From Hypomesus transpacificus (Eukaryota > Chordata > Actinopteri > Osmeriformes > Osmeridae), in NCBI RefSeq assembly GCF_021917145.1, contig NC_061082.1, positions 13,069,295 to 13,133,294 on the forward strand: 64,000 nucleotides of DNA, given 5' to 3'. The translations under genes and the position numbers were made by a program. Below, in pieces: positions 1 through 11,711 of this stretch (positions are counted from its first letter, which is position 1; every line of letters begins with the position of its first letter). A model generated the notes under the pieces. The model had not been told where the DNA came from and searched no databases. It saw nothing but the letters and a program-made list of their open reading frames with translations.

Positions 1-325
1 TCTAGCCACGGCTCCTTAGCATGGACCCTGGAGGAATGCCTGACACCCAATCAGACGGACGGACGGACAGATTGGCAGACTCGCTCCACCCTCTAGCCAC
101 CCTGGGACCTGGTGCTGAGTGACAGGACAATGGGAAGGAGGGCGGGACCAAAATAGGAAACAGGGCCACTGATTACTGCTCTAGTGACAAGGAAAGGAGA
201 GGAGAGAGGAGAGAAAAACAAAGCAGAGGAAGGGAGCAGTAGGAGATATGTAGGTAGGGCTGCTCCGGGACAGGAAAATCGCGATTTCTTTTCACTCTCC
301 TTTTGCCCTGCTCCTCTTCTTACAG

Positions 326-562
326 GTGGCAACAAAGTGCCCGAATGCAAAGTGCATGTGTTTAGTCCATCCGCAGCTTCGGCGTGCAGTATATTTCATA
401 CCCCTCGTAACCCTTTCGTAACCCTTGCCAGTATTCATGAGAAGTTCTGTCATGACACATCCTGAGCAGCCTGAAGATACAGACCTGGGCCGCAGCACCG
501 CTGTAGAGGATTCCTACCGGGGCTACTTTGATTTCACGGCGACGACACCTGATCTGGACAAG
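326..562 (+). CDS. candidate plus-strand exon of an unrecognised gene
   Basis: A strong 3' splice site (long pyrimidine tract then TTACAG ending at 325) is followed by an open frame with ATG at 437 and a donor AAG/GTAAAA after 562. The 42 codons include the stretch EDSYRGYFDFTATTPDLDK, which looks protein-like and is followed directly by intron-like CT repeat. I do not recognise the protein. No following plus-strand exon is evident in the next 10 kb, and the segment lies antisense within the presumed lims1 intron. It could be a real first coding exon, a pseudo-exon or chance. Confidence 0.25.
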
Positions 563-2535
563 GTAAAAATACAACCACAATCTGGGCCACACACACGCTC
601 TACGCTCTCGCTCTCTCTATCTCTCTCTTTCTCTCTTTCTCTCTCTCTCTGTCCTCTGCAAGATGCAAACCCAACAGACATGGCCAGCGCGTCGTCTTTG
701 TTTCATGACTCAACCCCAGTAGCAAGGCTATGTACATGTCAGGCTATATTTACATATATGTAATCATTTTTGGCCTCTTAATGTTAAGAGCCTACTCTAC
801 TTAATTGTTCTGTGGGTACAATCTGTGTACTTATGTATGCCATTTTCTATGACAACAACAGCTGGCTAACCTACCTATCGCCTACCGACCAACCGATCGA
901 CCTCCCTGTCCTACTAACCTAACTAGGTTGGCAGAAGCACATTTCAGAGCAGCCTCTTCAGCAGCAACCGTGTACCATAGCAACACTGACACTTTCTTCC
1001 TCCAGCAGAACACTGCCACCTAGAGACTGAACCTGCACACTGACACACACAGCCACAGGTGGCTTGTAACTGGACACAGGGGATGTGATATGGCACGGAG
1101 AGCAACACGCTGGGCCGCAGGTGAGGCCTCAGGGTGTCAGCTCAGTACCCGTGTAGGCTATCACATACAGAGAACACAAACATCTTGGGACGTCCTAGTC
1201 TGTTCTTTGTAAGGCTTTGGGGGGTTTTGCAAAGATTGCAGTCTTCAGGCCAATATAAAGGTTTGGCTGTCTCACATTCCAGCCAAGTAAACTAACACAT
1301 GTTAAAGGTCTGAGTGTCTCTTGGAATTAGGAGGACTTAGCTCTTCTGTCCTTGGCTAAACCATTGTAATATGTGTCTTTGGGTGGTGGGTTCGCAGCCT
1401 CACACACGTGCACAAATACACAAAGACTTCAGAGACGACTCGCACTGTACAAATACACCCATAGACATTCAAGTGTAAGAACATCCAGACACACACGTAG
1501 AGACACACGGAACATTCTTCCTGGAATGAGTCGAACTGGCATGCAGGTACCCACACCCACGTACACCCACACACGTAAACATTGCTTAACATCTGTGAAC
1601 GATGCGTGGCAATATTCAAGTTTTTGGAATGCTATTTCCTGAAACCGTTTCCAGAGGCGTCATCTTTAGTCTCGATAAAGGAGAACAAATCGCCATGGTA
1701 ACACATTTCCTGTTGCTGAAATAGTCCAACTGCAGATCTTTTATTGCTCAAGCACCAGCCAAGTTGTGTACATAGGGGTTGTGTAGCAACAGTGTACACT
1801 CTAGACCTGGGCTAGATCTGAGATCTGGGACAGACCTGAGTCAGGGCCAGAGGCAGGATGCTACCATGACTCCCCTGAGGTTGCAGGGCTCTGGGAGGAA
1901 GTGAGGCACCTGGATGTCCCCAGGACCCTGCCAGGCTCCTCCCCTGGCTCCTCCCCTGGCTCCTCCCAGCTCACCTCACCTCCAGCCTGCACTTCTCCCA
2001 CAGGCTACAACCTCCACTAACTCACCCACAGATCTCTGACTCCTCCTCCTACTGTAGGTACAACATCCATATCCCAGTTGCTGCACCGGACCCTGTCCAG
2101 CCAGATATATCCCCTGGTGGTGCTACCGGCCTGTGGGTAAACACGTCCTATCACCTCAAGAACTTTATATGCTGTACAGACAGATCAAATCTCACTCAAA
2201 CCCTCACTGAATGCCTGCATATATTGAGGCCTGAAGACAAACCAGAGGAGTGTGGATTCCAGTTTACAACCTCAAAGTAGCAGCAGCTTTGCATTTCCCC
2301 CCCCCCCCCCCCACCTTCGACCCGGCTCGCCGCTAAGTCCTCTGGTATATATGCCCCTGGTTACCAGGAGAACCCTGAGGATGTGTTGTCCCCACCAACT
2401 CTGAGTACACACAACTCTGCCCAGCTTGAGACACAGTAGTACAGACTTAACCCAGACCCGGGGGAGAGGAACCGAGAGACAAACCATACCAACACTATCA
2501 CCTGTCGAGTTTTCTGATAAACATTTAGCTTCTTA

Positions 2536-2620
2536 TTGACATACGTGTGCGAATACTAGGAAGCAGAGCTTAGTCTCGTAGACGGTACAAGCGCTAACGC
2601 TGCACCAACCGAGCTAACAA
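2536..2620 (-). repeat. possible tRNA-derived SINE fragment
   Basis: On the minus strand the sequence around 2615-2590 reads TTAGCTCGGTTGGTGCAGCG, which resembles a pol III A box and tRNA D arm. A convincing B box is not found downstream, so this is not a functional tRNA gene. It is best explained as a degraded tRNA-derived SINE head or a chance match. Confidence 0.25.
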
Positions 2621-3214
2621 AACAAACCTTTCTCTGTGTCTCCATTGTGTCAACAGTAACCATGACGACTGAGGAGTGGTTGAGGAAAACACGCGCCACA
2701 ACACCATGCATTTTTGCGATGAGTTTGGCTCGAGTGCACATCCATCCATCAGCACAACGTGACAAGTGTGGTCTCTGTCTCGTTTCCCAGTAACCCCCGT
2801 GCCCCTTCATCTCCCTCCGCCTGCTGGTCCCGCCCTCATTGTAAAGTCCCATTTCCTGGTTGGGGCCAGGAGGATATGTGGGAATCAGTTTGGCAGGCAC
2901 GTACCAGGGGCCGTCCATCAGCACAAACCAGGGACAGGGACAAAACAGCACAACATATGACTCTGGACACACATTGTGGCTCAAAGCTGCTGAGCTTGCA
3001 TTTCACGGGGGCATCGTGTGTTTGTGTGTATGTGGGTGTGTTATAGGATGTGACTGCTTCCTGGGACTGGGATATGTAGATGTAGATGTAGTGTGTGTGT
3101 GTGTGTGTGTGTGTTTTGTGCTGTGTACTGCAGCACTGTGTCTGTCTGGGGTCACCTCTAAAGAGCTCAGGCTGCATTCCTTACATTTCAGCCCTCTAAT
3201 CACTGCAGGATCAA

Positions 3215-3258
<44 letters not shown>

Positions 3259-3692
3259 GCACACACACACACACACACACAAGGAGGAATGCTCCACATA
3301 CTCCTGACTATCAGATTTTAAAAGACTCTTTCATATTAGAATGTTATCAAAACTGTTCAGAAGAAACAGGCAAAATTGTCTTTACACAGTCCAGTCATTC
3401 AGACTCACAAGAGAGTGGCAGGGACAATGAGTAATACAGTACTGAGGGACAATGACTCATTAATGACTCTGCATATACCGGCTTAACCTCTGCCTCACCC
3501 TCACCTCAACTTCTGCTTCACTATCAACCCCACCCTTTCCATAACCATCCCCCAGACCAGCACACAGACCAGAGCACACCAAGTTTGCACAACGTACTGG
3601 TCAAACAGAGGCCGAGAGAGGGAGAAACCGAAAATAGAGAGCAGAACACTGAAAGACAACGACAACGGGAGAAGGAGAGGGTGTCGTCTCAC

Positions 3693-3793
3693 CTGAGGCT
3701 GTCTCTCGCCACGCTCCCATAGCTGTCGGGTCTCTCCTGTCTCCGGCGGTACAGGTCTGAGTTAGACAGCTCCTTCAGTCTCAACGCATTCAT
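3693..3793 (-). CDS. lims1: lims1 (PINCH1) alternative first coding exon, downstream promoter form
   Basis: The exon begins with ATG at 3793-3791 and runs 101 nt (33 codons plus 2 nt) to a consensus GTGAG donor at 3692. The peptide starts MNALRLKELSNSDLYRRRQE and then reads RPDSYGSVARDSL. This closely resembles the N terminus of a human LIMS1 isoform, as I remember it, that begins MTALQLKELSHSGLYRRRRD. LIMS1 is a five-LIM adaptor that joins ILK and parvin at integrin adhesions; this exon would add a short basic N-terminal tail before the LIM domains. It ends in phase 2, the same phase as the other candidate lims1 first exon at 11,712-11,740, so both can splice to one shared exon, which must lie left of position 1. 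A long GA tract (sense strand) starts a few bases upstream of the ATG. The position downstream of gcc2 in the same orientation matches the human GCC2-LIMS1 order. The LIM domains themselves are not visible, so the call rests on N-terminal similarity, phase and synteny. Confidence 0.72.
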
Positions 3794-3798
3794 CTTCC

Positions 3799-3881
<83 letters not shown>

Positions 3882-3885
3882 TCCT
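3794..3885 (-). repeat. (GA)n microsatellite immediately upstream of lims1 alternative start
   Basis: On the plus strand this is a near-perfect CT repeat of about 75-80 nt (about 3802-3878) followed by CCTTCC units. Read on the lims1 strand it is (GA)n ending about 8 nt before the ATG at 3793. It must therefore be 5' UTR or core promoter of that first exon. Length is likely polymorphic. Confidence 0.85.
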
Positions 3886-4261
3886 TCCCTTACTTCCTTC
3901 CTTCCCTTCCCACCACCGGCCTGGGACACAGCTACAGTAATCCCACTAGCGCGCGTGTGTGCCAGTGCTAGCTGAACCGACCAAAAAACAAAGCACAGTC
4001 TACCCCCGCTGTCCTCTTCTCTCCTAGCCCAGGACAGGATATCACACCTGGGGAACCCTCAGCAGAGATGTCTTGTCTCTCTCCTTAACAGCTGGCTCCA
4101 CATTCCGTGCTCCCTCTCTCCCTCTCTTCGTGTCGGGAACACACACACCTCCAAAGTACACGCCCCGACGACTGACCTGCACATACACCGGGGGGGGGGG
4201 GGGGCGTGGCTCAACTCTTGTTCACCTATCAGCGCCTCATTCCTCCCCCTCCTCAGGTAGA

Positions 4262-4297
4262 GAGGGAAGGTCCCAGAGAGAGCGAGAAAGAGAGAGA

Positions 4298-4371
<74 letters not shown>

Positions 4372-4383
4372 AGGAGAGAGGGG
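4262..4383 (+). repeat. (AG)n microsatellite
   Basis: An AG-rich tract with a pure core of roughly 70 nt (about 4299-4366) follows a G14 homopolymer at 4191-4204. It lies between the two lims1 first exons. Long open frames over it only encode RE repeats and are not genes. Confidence 0.9.
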
Positions 4384-5285
4384 GGAGAGAAGGGGAGAAG
4401 GGTTTTCCTTCCCATAGAATGAGAATTGTGGCAGCAATCGTGCTGCAGTGTCCTTTCTCTTAATGTTCATGTGTTTCCTTTCCTTACCCCCACCCCCCTC
4501 TCTTTCCTCCCCCCCCCTTCTGCTGCTGCCTGCCAGCCAACATGGAAGCACTCCTGTTTCTGATAGGATATCAGTGTCCCTCTTTACCCAATGACAAGAG
4601 GGAAAGAGAAGGATAGAGAGCAGGAGGGTGAAAGAGAGAGACGAGGGGCAGAGGAGAAAAGATATATATATATAAAGAGAGAGAGCGGCAAACAGATACA
4701 CAGAGACAGAGAGCGAGAAGCAGGGGTCGGAGGTAAAGTTCCTCTACTATCAGTTCAGCGCCGCGTCTGTTCCCTGCAGATAGTAACTCAGTTCTCTCAT
4801 CTCCCTCCAGTGTCTTGCGTCAGCAGGGTGTCAGTGGCCTGGGGCCGCAGGGGTGTGTGTTCCAAAGAACCCGGTTCATTGCTTCATCATCACACAGAGA
4901 CGTCTGACGTGCAAAACACAATCTTGGTCAATCAAAACACAGTCATGGTCCTTTGCACCCGCAGAGCCCCGCATCAGACGAGGAGATACCGTCTATCAGC
5001 TGGCCACGGTTTGCCTGATGAAATCGACAAAGTTCATCACTCCAGACAGACCACAACCTCTGCTACCACCTGAGTCGGTGGTACTTGGGGAATATTAGGA
5101 GTCGTTTCATTTGAATCACAGGGCCATGGCTGGCGCAGCCACGTGGACACTGTGGGTTTCACACCCCTACAGCACATTCTTTCAGCTCCTACCTTGAACC
5201 CTACACACCATAAATTAACCCATCTCTCTAGGGTCTTAGCCACCCATGCCCAGTCACACACACTAACACATGAGGAAATGTCATG

Positions 5286-5289
<4 letters not shown>

Positions 5290-5353
<64 letters not shown>
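5290..5353 (+). repeat. (AG)n microsatellite
   Basis: A pure AG dinucleotide run of about 64 nt lies inside the lims1 upstream intron. Confidence 0.9.
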
Positions 5354-5357
<4 letters not shown>

Positions 5358-6542
5358 ACGCGTTCTCTCCTTCCACCACTTTTACGACTGAGAGATTGAA
5401 GCAAACAACATTCAATCCAACTACTCACACACGCACACACAAGCAGACAGGGAAACAGGGAGAGCAGAACTAGACGTGATAGAGGAACTCCCTCAACCGA
5501 ATTCAATCACAACATTGTTTATAATGAGATAGTCACTAATTGCCATAGACTCCAGTGGAAGATTATGGAGAGTATCAAAGAGGTCAACTTGCCTGTCCCT
5601 CAGGTTCCAGAAAGATCTGAGGCAGGGTCGAATGTGAGGCTGACAGAACATTAATGTTCCTCTTTTTAGATGGATATTATTGGTTAATACAGAATGGGAC
5701 GTGTATGTGCGTGCGTGCGCATGTGTCTGTGTGCGTGTGTGTGTGTGTGTTTGTTCAAGAGAGAAGTATGTGCTACAGAGATGTTGAAGTGGAGAATTCG
5801 AGAATGAGTGTACATTCCCTGTGGCCTTCACCACCATCTGCCTGCCTTAACCTGCACAGCATTCTACACCACTGTCGATCTCAGTCAACTGCACAGACAC
5901 ACACACGCACACACACAAACCCATGAGCACAACGATGACACATCTCTCTACTACTGACTAGCTGCAACAGGCTCACAATAAAAAATGTCTTAAAATACTG
6001 CAGCGCTGGCTCATAAGTGGTGACAATAATTTTTTAACTGCCGTGATAGAGAGTATTTCTACCTGCCGACATCACTTGAATGAACAGAGAGCACTGCAGT
6101 CCCAGGGAGGGATAGAGGGAGGGAGGGGATAAATGGATGAATGGATGGATGGAGGGATGGATGGAGGGATGTCTTCTGGTGCATGACAACTGATCAGAGA
6201 GACAGATGTTGATCAAAGCTGGGAAAGATAATCAACGTTATTGCTTGTTGCTCGAAATGAAAGTAGGAATTTGCAGAGTGACCGTTATCGGGTTCAAGTT
6301 TGAACGGTACACACACACGCCAGAACACAAGCCAGCAGACACGCCTCCTCCCCTCGGAGGGATCGCCCACCTCTCTGGTAAGAAGAAGCCTACCACACCA
6401 TGTGACTACCCTGCCACCTTCTGGACAACACAGGAACTGCTGAATCTCTAAAACGTTCGGAGGTTGCCGCAAACGTAAAAATACATATGACGTGTAGTCT
6501 ATATAACTTAAAGTGTTACTATAAAATTCAATCCAATCAAAC

Positions 6543-6945
6543 TTAAAGGCAGGGCAGGTAATGTTGTTGTGAAGCACTTTTTAATCATACTTGCTGACAT
6601 AAACTTCTTGATAGCAACCAACAAATGTAAAGGTTTAACAGTAAAATGAAATAAATCAGATATCTGTGGGCGTTGCAGGACTGTAATAAATACAACCAAT
6701 CATTAAGGTCTGACCGGCACTAATGATTGGATGGCATTCAGACCAAAAACACCAGGATGGGTTTGAATGCAATGATTGGATAATTGTCTGTCCCACCTCT
6801 GTCTGACTACTGCCAGTAGTCAGGAAGCACATTCATGTTTTGGAAGAGTGGCTTTCAAGGGAATTGGTAGGATATTTAGATTTGAATCCTCTCAAACTCA
6901 AGTTAAAATTTCTGGGTTCACAATACTCACCTATGCTGCCTTTAA
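6543..6945. mobile_element. miniature inverted-repeat element flanked by TTAA
   Basis: TTAA at 6543-6546 is followed by AGGCAGGGCAGGTAATG. The right end, read on the minus strand, is TTAA (6945-6942) followed by AGGCAGCATAGGTGAG. The two ends share AGGCAG, AGGT and a TTGTGAA block, giving imperfect inverted repeats of about 25-30 bp around a roughly 400-bp AT-rich body with no transposase. This fits a non-autonomous DNA transposon with TTAA target duplication (piggyBac-like target preference). The ends do not show the usual piggyBac CCC start, so the superfamily is left open. Confidence 0.5.
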
Positions 6946-8981
6946 TTACAATTATTAGTACAATAATGCTTTAATCCATAATATTTACAGACCTACATAA
7001 CTCAAACTGTAAGCAATTTAAAAGTGTGTGGGGAAGATTGTTAAATTACAATTCACTTCACACTGACTTGCCAAAATGGCACTGATTTGACAGATAACAT
7101 TTCAGTTACAACAGATACCCAAGCCTAATCATGAATGCAGTCTTTAAAACACACAGCTCAACCAGTCTGCTCCATACTTTCTGAAGCCTATACCATTTTA
7201 GCTGTAGAGCAGAAACCAACCGAATCCGCCCTCAACAGCAAAAGCATACATGTGTGTAATGTGAACAAACACAGATGCAAACCACACCAACCTCCCCTGG
7301 ATGGCCAATGTAAGCCTGTTGCTCCTGTGGTACTCTCCGGGCACAAAGCTACTCCCGTTTGCAACGGATGTCCTCCAAGTGGTGTCACTGACCCGCTGTC
7401 CCTACAGCTCCTATCTCTCTCTCTGTCTGTCCCTCTCTATCTCACTCGGGCCACATCATTTCCTGTGTGCTGTCCCTGTGGTGCTGGGCTTGGCTGACAG
7501 GCTGCTTGTGGTTCCATGTTGACTCCCGGGCTGTCGTCAGGGTGTCAGGGGAGGGGGGCTGAAGGACACACAGCCCCAACCCAGGCACATCAGGTCAGGC
7601 CCAAACTGCTCTCTCACTACTCCACTAACTGCTACTGCGAGGCACATTGTGATGGCACGGGGACTTGATGGGGAGGGAGACACGAGGGGGCAGGGTGTGT
7701 GTGTGTGTGTGTGTGTGTGGGGGGGGGGGGGTAGTGGGGGTCTGCTGGAGGGGGCATCACATCCTGTTCCTATTTTCTCGGCCTCTCTACAGCCTCAGAA
7801 TAGACCAACTGGCCCAGATGCTCACTGGTTAAAGGACAAAAGACTTCTTCAGAATAAGCTATTCTCCACAACTCACATTAACTGCATGACCGTGTTTGCG
7901 TCCATACTTTAACTTTATATTCCTCCCTACAAGGATTCATGGATTCACGCTCTTTCCACTAGTTAAGCCTAGTCACATTTAAATGATGATTCATCTTCAT
8001 AGCTACATCTGCTGAAGCCAAAAGCCACAACTTACCTCTGAGCCACTGAGCCACACCATCATTCTAGGGTTCCATCCAGAACCCCCCAAAAACATGCAAT
8101 TATCCCGACAATTCGAGTTAAGAATGCAGTTTAAATGGTAGGGCTGAAGTATATATGGCTTGGGGAGCCAGCTTTGTTTATTCTGAGAGTGACTAGAAAA
8201 AAATAGCTTTTGTGTCACAGAGCCCATCGAATACAAGAAACGACCGAAATGGCTACTCATTCTAATGTTGTTGTTTTACCCATTACCACCACTAGACGGT
8301 AGTGCTAATACTGTACGTGACCAAGCTTGGCTTCCTGCTTTGTGTATCAATATCCAAACACTTTTGAACCTAACTACAGTAGAGCTTGGTGTTAGTCTCT
8401 TTAACCGAGCTGTGATAATGACACCTTGAGCAGGCTTTGTCGGTGCAAGTCACATCCAGAGTTACTCTAAACAAGCTCGGGACAGGATAGAGGTAAGCCT
8501 GAGTTGTGTCAACATGCTGATGAAGCCAGAAGACGTGCGGGGGCGTCTAATACTAGAAGAAGTAATGAGTTTGCAAATGGACACACAAACTACTGTGAGC
8601 CAGTGAATGAGCTACTTTGTGTGTGCGTGTCTGTGCGTGTGTGTGTGTATGCATCCTGTGGTAACAGTAGTGTCCAGTCAGGCTGTGGGAGGGAGAGAGC
8701 CATGGGTTTATCTGGACATTCCTGGTGAGGGAGGGTCTCTGTCTTTTAATGTTTTCCTCTGTATCGATATGACCATGTGTCGTTATTCCACTCTCTCTTT
8801 TTCCCCAAATGGACAGCCTTTCCATCTTTCTCTCCTTTCATCACAAACCCTTCTTTCCAGCTCAGGTTGATTTCTTTTTGGACATCATTTCCTTTTCTCT
8901 CTATTTCTTCTCTCATAACCTTCTACCTGTTCTACCAGGAGGGAGATTTCAGCAAACTTTGCTGACAATATGGCAACCCTA

Positions 8982-10642
8982 CAGTGCCCTCCAAAAGTAT
9001 TGGAACAGTGAGGCGAATTCCTTTATTTTTGCTGTAGACTGAAAACATTTGGGCTTGACATCAAATAATGAACGTGAGACCAGAGATCAACGTTTCAGCT
9101 TTTATTTCCAGGTATTTACATCAGGATCTGATGCACAACTAAGAAAATATCACATTTTGTTTGAATCCACCCATTTGTCATGTGAGCAAAAGTATTGGAA
9201 CAGATATACTTAAAACATATTTAAGTGAATAAGACTTAATATTTAGTTGCAAATCCTTTGCTTTCAATAACTGCAGCAAGTCTGTGACCCATTGACGTCA
9301 CCAAACTTTTGCATTCTTCCTTTTTGATGCTTTCCCAGGCTTTCACTGTAGCCTCTTTCAGTTGTTGTTTGTTTTGTGGGGTTCCTCCCTTCAGTCTCCT
9401 CTTAAGCAGGTAAAATGCATGCTCTATAGGGTTTAAGTCTGGAGATTGACTTGGCCAGTCTAATACCTTCCATTTCTTGCCCCTGATGAACTCCTTTGTT
9501 GTTTTGGCAGTGTGTTTTGGGTCGTTATCTTGCTGCATGATGAAGGCTCTGCCAATCAGTTTGGTTGCATCTTTCCTTAAATTGGCAGACAAAATGTTTC
9601 TGTAGACTTCCGAGTTCATTTTGCTGCTGCCATCATGTGTTACATCCTCAATGAAGATTAATGAGCCCGTCCTAGAAGAAGCCATGCAAGCCCAAGCCAT
9701 GACATTACCTCCACCGTGTTTCACAGATGAGCTTGTGTGTTTGGGATCATGAGCAGTTCCTTTCTTTCTCCAAACTTTAGCCTTTCCATCACTTTGGTAA
9801 AAGTTAATCTTTGTCTCATCAGTCCATAAAACTTTGTCCCAGAATTTTTGAGGTTCATCTCTGTACTTTTTGGCAAATTCCAGCCTGGCCTTCCTATTCT
9901 TCTTGCTAATGAGTGGTTTGCATCTTCTGGTGTAGCCCTTGTACTTTTGTTCATGAAGTCTTCTGCGAACAGTAGATAGTGATACCTTCACTCCTGCCAT
10001 CTGGAGGTTGTTGCTGATCTCACTAACAGTTGTTTTAGGGTCTTTCTTTACAGCTCTCACAATGTTTCTGTCATCAACTGCTGATGTTTTCCTTGGTCTA
10101 CCTGTTCGACGTCTGTTACTTAGTACACCAGTAGTTTTCTTCTTCTTCAGGACATTCCAAATGGTTGTACTGGCTATGGCCAATGTTTCTGCAATGGCTC
10201 TGATTGATTTTCCATCTTCTCTAAGACTCACAATTGCTTGTTTTTCACCCAAAGACAGCGCTCCGGTTTTCATGTTGTTTTCACCTCTGAATACAGTCTG
10301 CATAGACAAAACCTATCTTACCCAATCTGAACCTGAGTGTAGACATTCAGTGGTATTTATTGATTGAATAATGTATGTAATAGGACACACCTGGGCAACA
10401 AAACACACCTGTCAGTCACATGTTCCAATACTTTTGCTCACGTGACAAATGGGTGGGTTCGAACAAAAAGGTGATATTTTCTAATTTGTGCATCAGATCC
10501 TGATGTAAATACCTGGAAATAAAAGCTGAAACGTTGATCTCTGGTTTCACATTCATCGTTTGATGTCAAGCCCAAATGTTTTCAGTCTACAGCAAAAATA
10601 AAGGAATTGGCCTCACTGTTCCAATACTTTTGGAGGGCACTG
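8982..10642 (-). mobile_element. complete Tc1/mariner transposon with IR/DR ends
   Basis: A 1,661-bp element is flanked by TA dinucleotides (8980-8981 and 10643-10644), the Tc1/mariner target duplication. Terminal inverted repeats of about 221 bp (8982-9202 and 10421-10642) begin CAGTGCCCTCCAAAAGTATT. Each arm carries two copies of an AAAAGTATTGGAACA direct repeat, one at the outer tip and one about 200 bp inward. This is the IR/DR architecture of Sleeping Beauty-like fish Tc1 elements. The arms differ by only scattered substitutions and the transposase frame is intact, so the insertion looks recent. It lies in a lims1 intron, with the transposase on the same strand as lims1. Confidence 0.93.
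9236..10309 (-). CDS. Tc1-type DD34E transposase, intact
   Basis: The 357-residue open frame has no internal stop or frameshift. Residues 1-125 form the paired-like helix-turn-helix DNA-binding region (SLGEKQAIVSLREDGKSI near 19-36, and an AT-hook-like GRPRK at 70-74). The catalytic domain has D164 in WTDETK, D261 in QQDNDPKHTA and E296 in SPDLNPIEH; exactly 34 residues separate D261 and E296, the DD34E signature of the Tc1 family. A second in-frame Met at residue 13 (MKTGALSLGE) gives 345 residues, closer to the usual Tc1 length of about 340-350, and is the likelier start. The enzyme cuts and pastes its own element into TA sites. All visible catalytic residues are present, so it may be active or only recently silenced. 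It is bounded by matching inverted repeats. Confidence 0.93.
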   Translation of the reverse strand: MSMQTVFRGENNMKTGALSLGEKQAIVSLREDGKSIRAIAETLAIASTTIWNVLKKKKTTGVLSNRRRTGRPRKTSAVDDRNIVRAVKKDPKTTVSEISNNLQMAGVKVSLSTVRRRLHEQKYKGYTRRCKPLISKKNRKARLEFAKKYRDEPQKFWDKVLWTDETKINFYQSDGKAKVWRKKGTAHDPKHTSSSVKHGGGNVMAWACMASSRTGSLIFIEDVTHDGSSKMNSEVYRNILSANLRKDATKLIGRAFIMQQDNDPKHTAKTTKEFIRGKKWKVLDWPSQSPDLNPIEHAFYLLKRRLKGGTPQNKQQLKEATVKAWESIKKEECKSLVTSMGHRLAAVIESKGFATKY

Positions 10643-10644
10643 TA

Positions 10645-11711
10645 TATCTCTTGTCCTCAATCTCCACCATTCAATCTCATCTGTGTTGCCCTCCCTCCAT
10701 TCATTTCTCCCTGAGACAGGGAGAGATAGTAACCACTGTAGAAAGGCAGGAAGCTGTTCCCACAGAAACAGCAGGGTAAGAAGCACTGCTGCCCTGGCAG
10801 AATGAACAGTGCTGGGCAAGCATATAGCATCTCAGTTGGTATGTGTGTGTGTGTGTGTGTTTGTTTACTTCAGAGTGTATTCTAGTGAACTATAGGACAG
10901 GAAAAAACATTTTCCTTCCCGATAGTAGTCTCAGCAATGACATACCCTTGAAGCACAAACACGCTAAGAGCACACCCCCCCCACACACACACAAACACAC
11001 ACAAACACACAGAAACACACACATGGGTGGAGTGCAGTAGGGAGTAATTAATATGCCAGGAAACGGATGTTTGGGAATTTGGAAAATATCTTGAGGGGTA
11101 CAAGTCAAGACGAGCACTAATAATAGTTATAATAAGCTGAGTGGAGTTCTCAGACTCCAATTCCTCCATGCATGCTGTCTGTACTCCATCAGTGAGTTTG
11201 AGTCAGCATTCATATGGTTTCTTGAGGTCTACAGTGGTGTCTACTAGTGTGCTGTAGACTAGTCAATGGGGTCCCACTGGGGTCAGCGGGGTTGCAGCCA
11301 GAGATCAAGAGTTAGGGGTCAGAATGAAAGGCACTTCCTATAGTGCCCAAGGTTTTCACTGGCATTGTGCTCATTTCATTGTTGTAGTTCAACTGCTTTG
11401 TTGTTCTTATTCATTTCTGACATTGCAATAAAGGATCCAACAGATCAGCTGCGTATGGCCTAAAAAGTTCTAAACTGTACATATTCCTAACAGATCGTTA
11501 GGCAAGTGTATTTCATTATGATGGAATCGGCGATAACCTACTTATCCTTGCGCCCTACTATACCAGTATCTGCCAGACAAGCAAACGGGACGTTACATAC
11601 GCAGTCTTAACGAACTGCCTTTCTTAGTCCAGCCTAGTAAGTGGTGAGTCCTCAAAAATATATTTTATCAATCAACAACTTCGGTGTATTCAGTTTGTGT
11701 TATGTACTTAC
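10645..11711. other. lims1 intron, right of the Tc1 element
   Basis: Non-coding sequence with (GT)n near 10,841-10,860 and (CA)n near 10,980-11,022. No supported exon is seen. Confidence 0.5.

Larger units (their letters stand above)
1..3692. other. lims1 intronic or flanking sequence, mostly non-coding
   Basis: I find no LIM-domain exon here. The stretch holds a candidate plus-strand exon (326-562), CT-rich and (GT)n/(CA)n microsatellites (3091-3114, 3212-3282), a C15 run near 2300 and a possible tRNA-derived SINE fragment near 2550-2620. If the two upstream exons are lims1 first exons, this stretch is part of lims1 intron 1. Confidence 0.6.
3886..8981. other. lims1 intron, non-coding
   Basis: Sequence between the two alternative lims1 first exons, left of the Tc1 element. 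It holds the AG repeats at 4.3 and 5.3 kb, a GGAT-rich tract near 6,110-6,175, GT/CA tracts near 5,700-5,750 and 7,697-7,730, and a miniature transposon at 6,543-6,945. I find no exon with credible splice sites and family similarity. Confidence 0.6.

Noticed and set aside
2590-2620. tRNA gene
   Set aside because: An A-box-like segment is present, but no B box, acceptor stem or anticodon arm could be folded.
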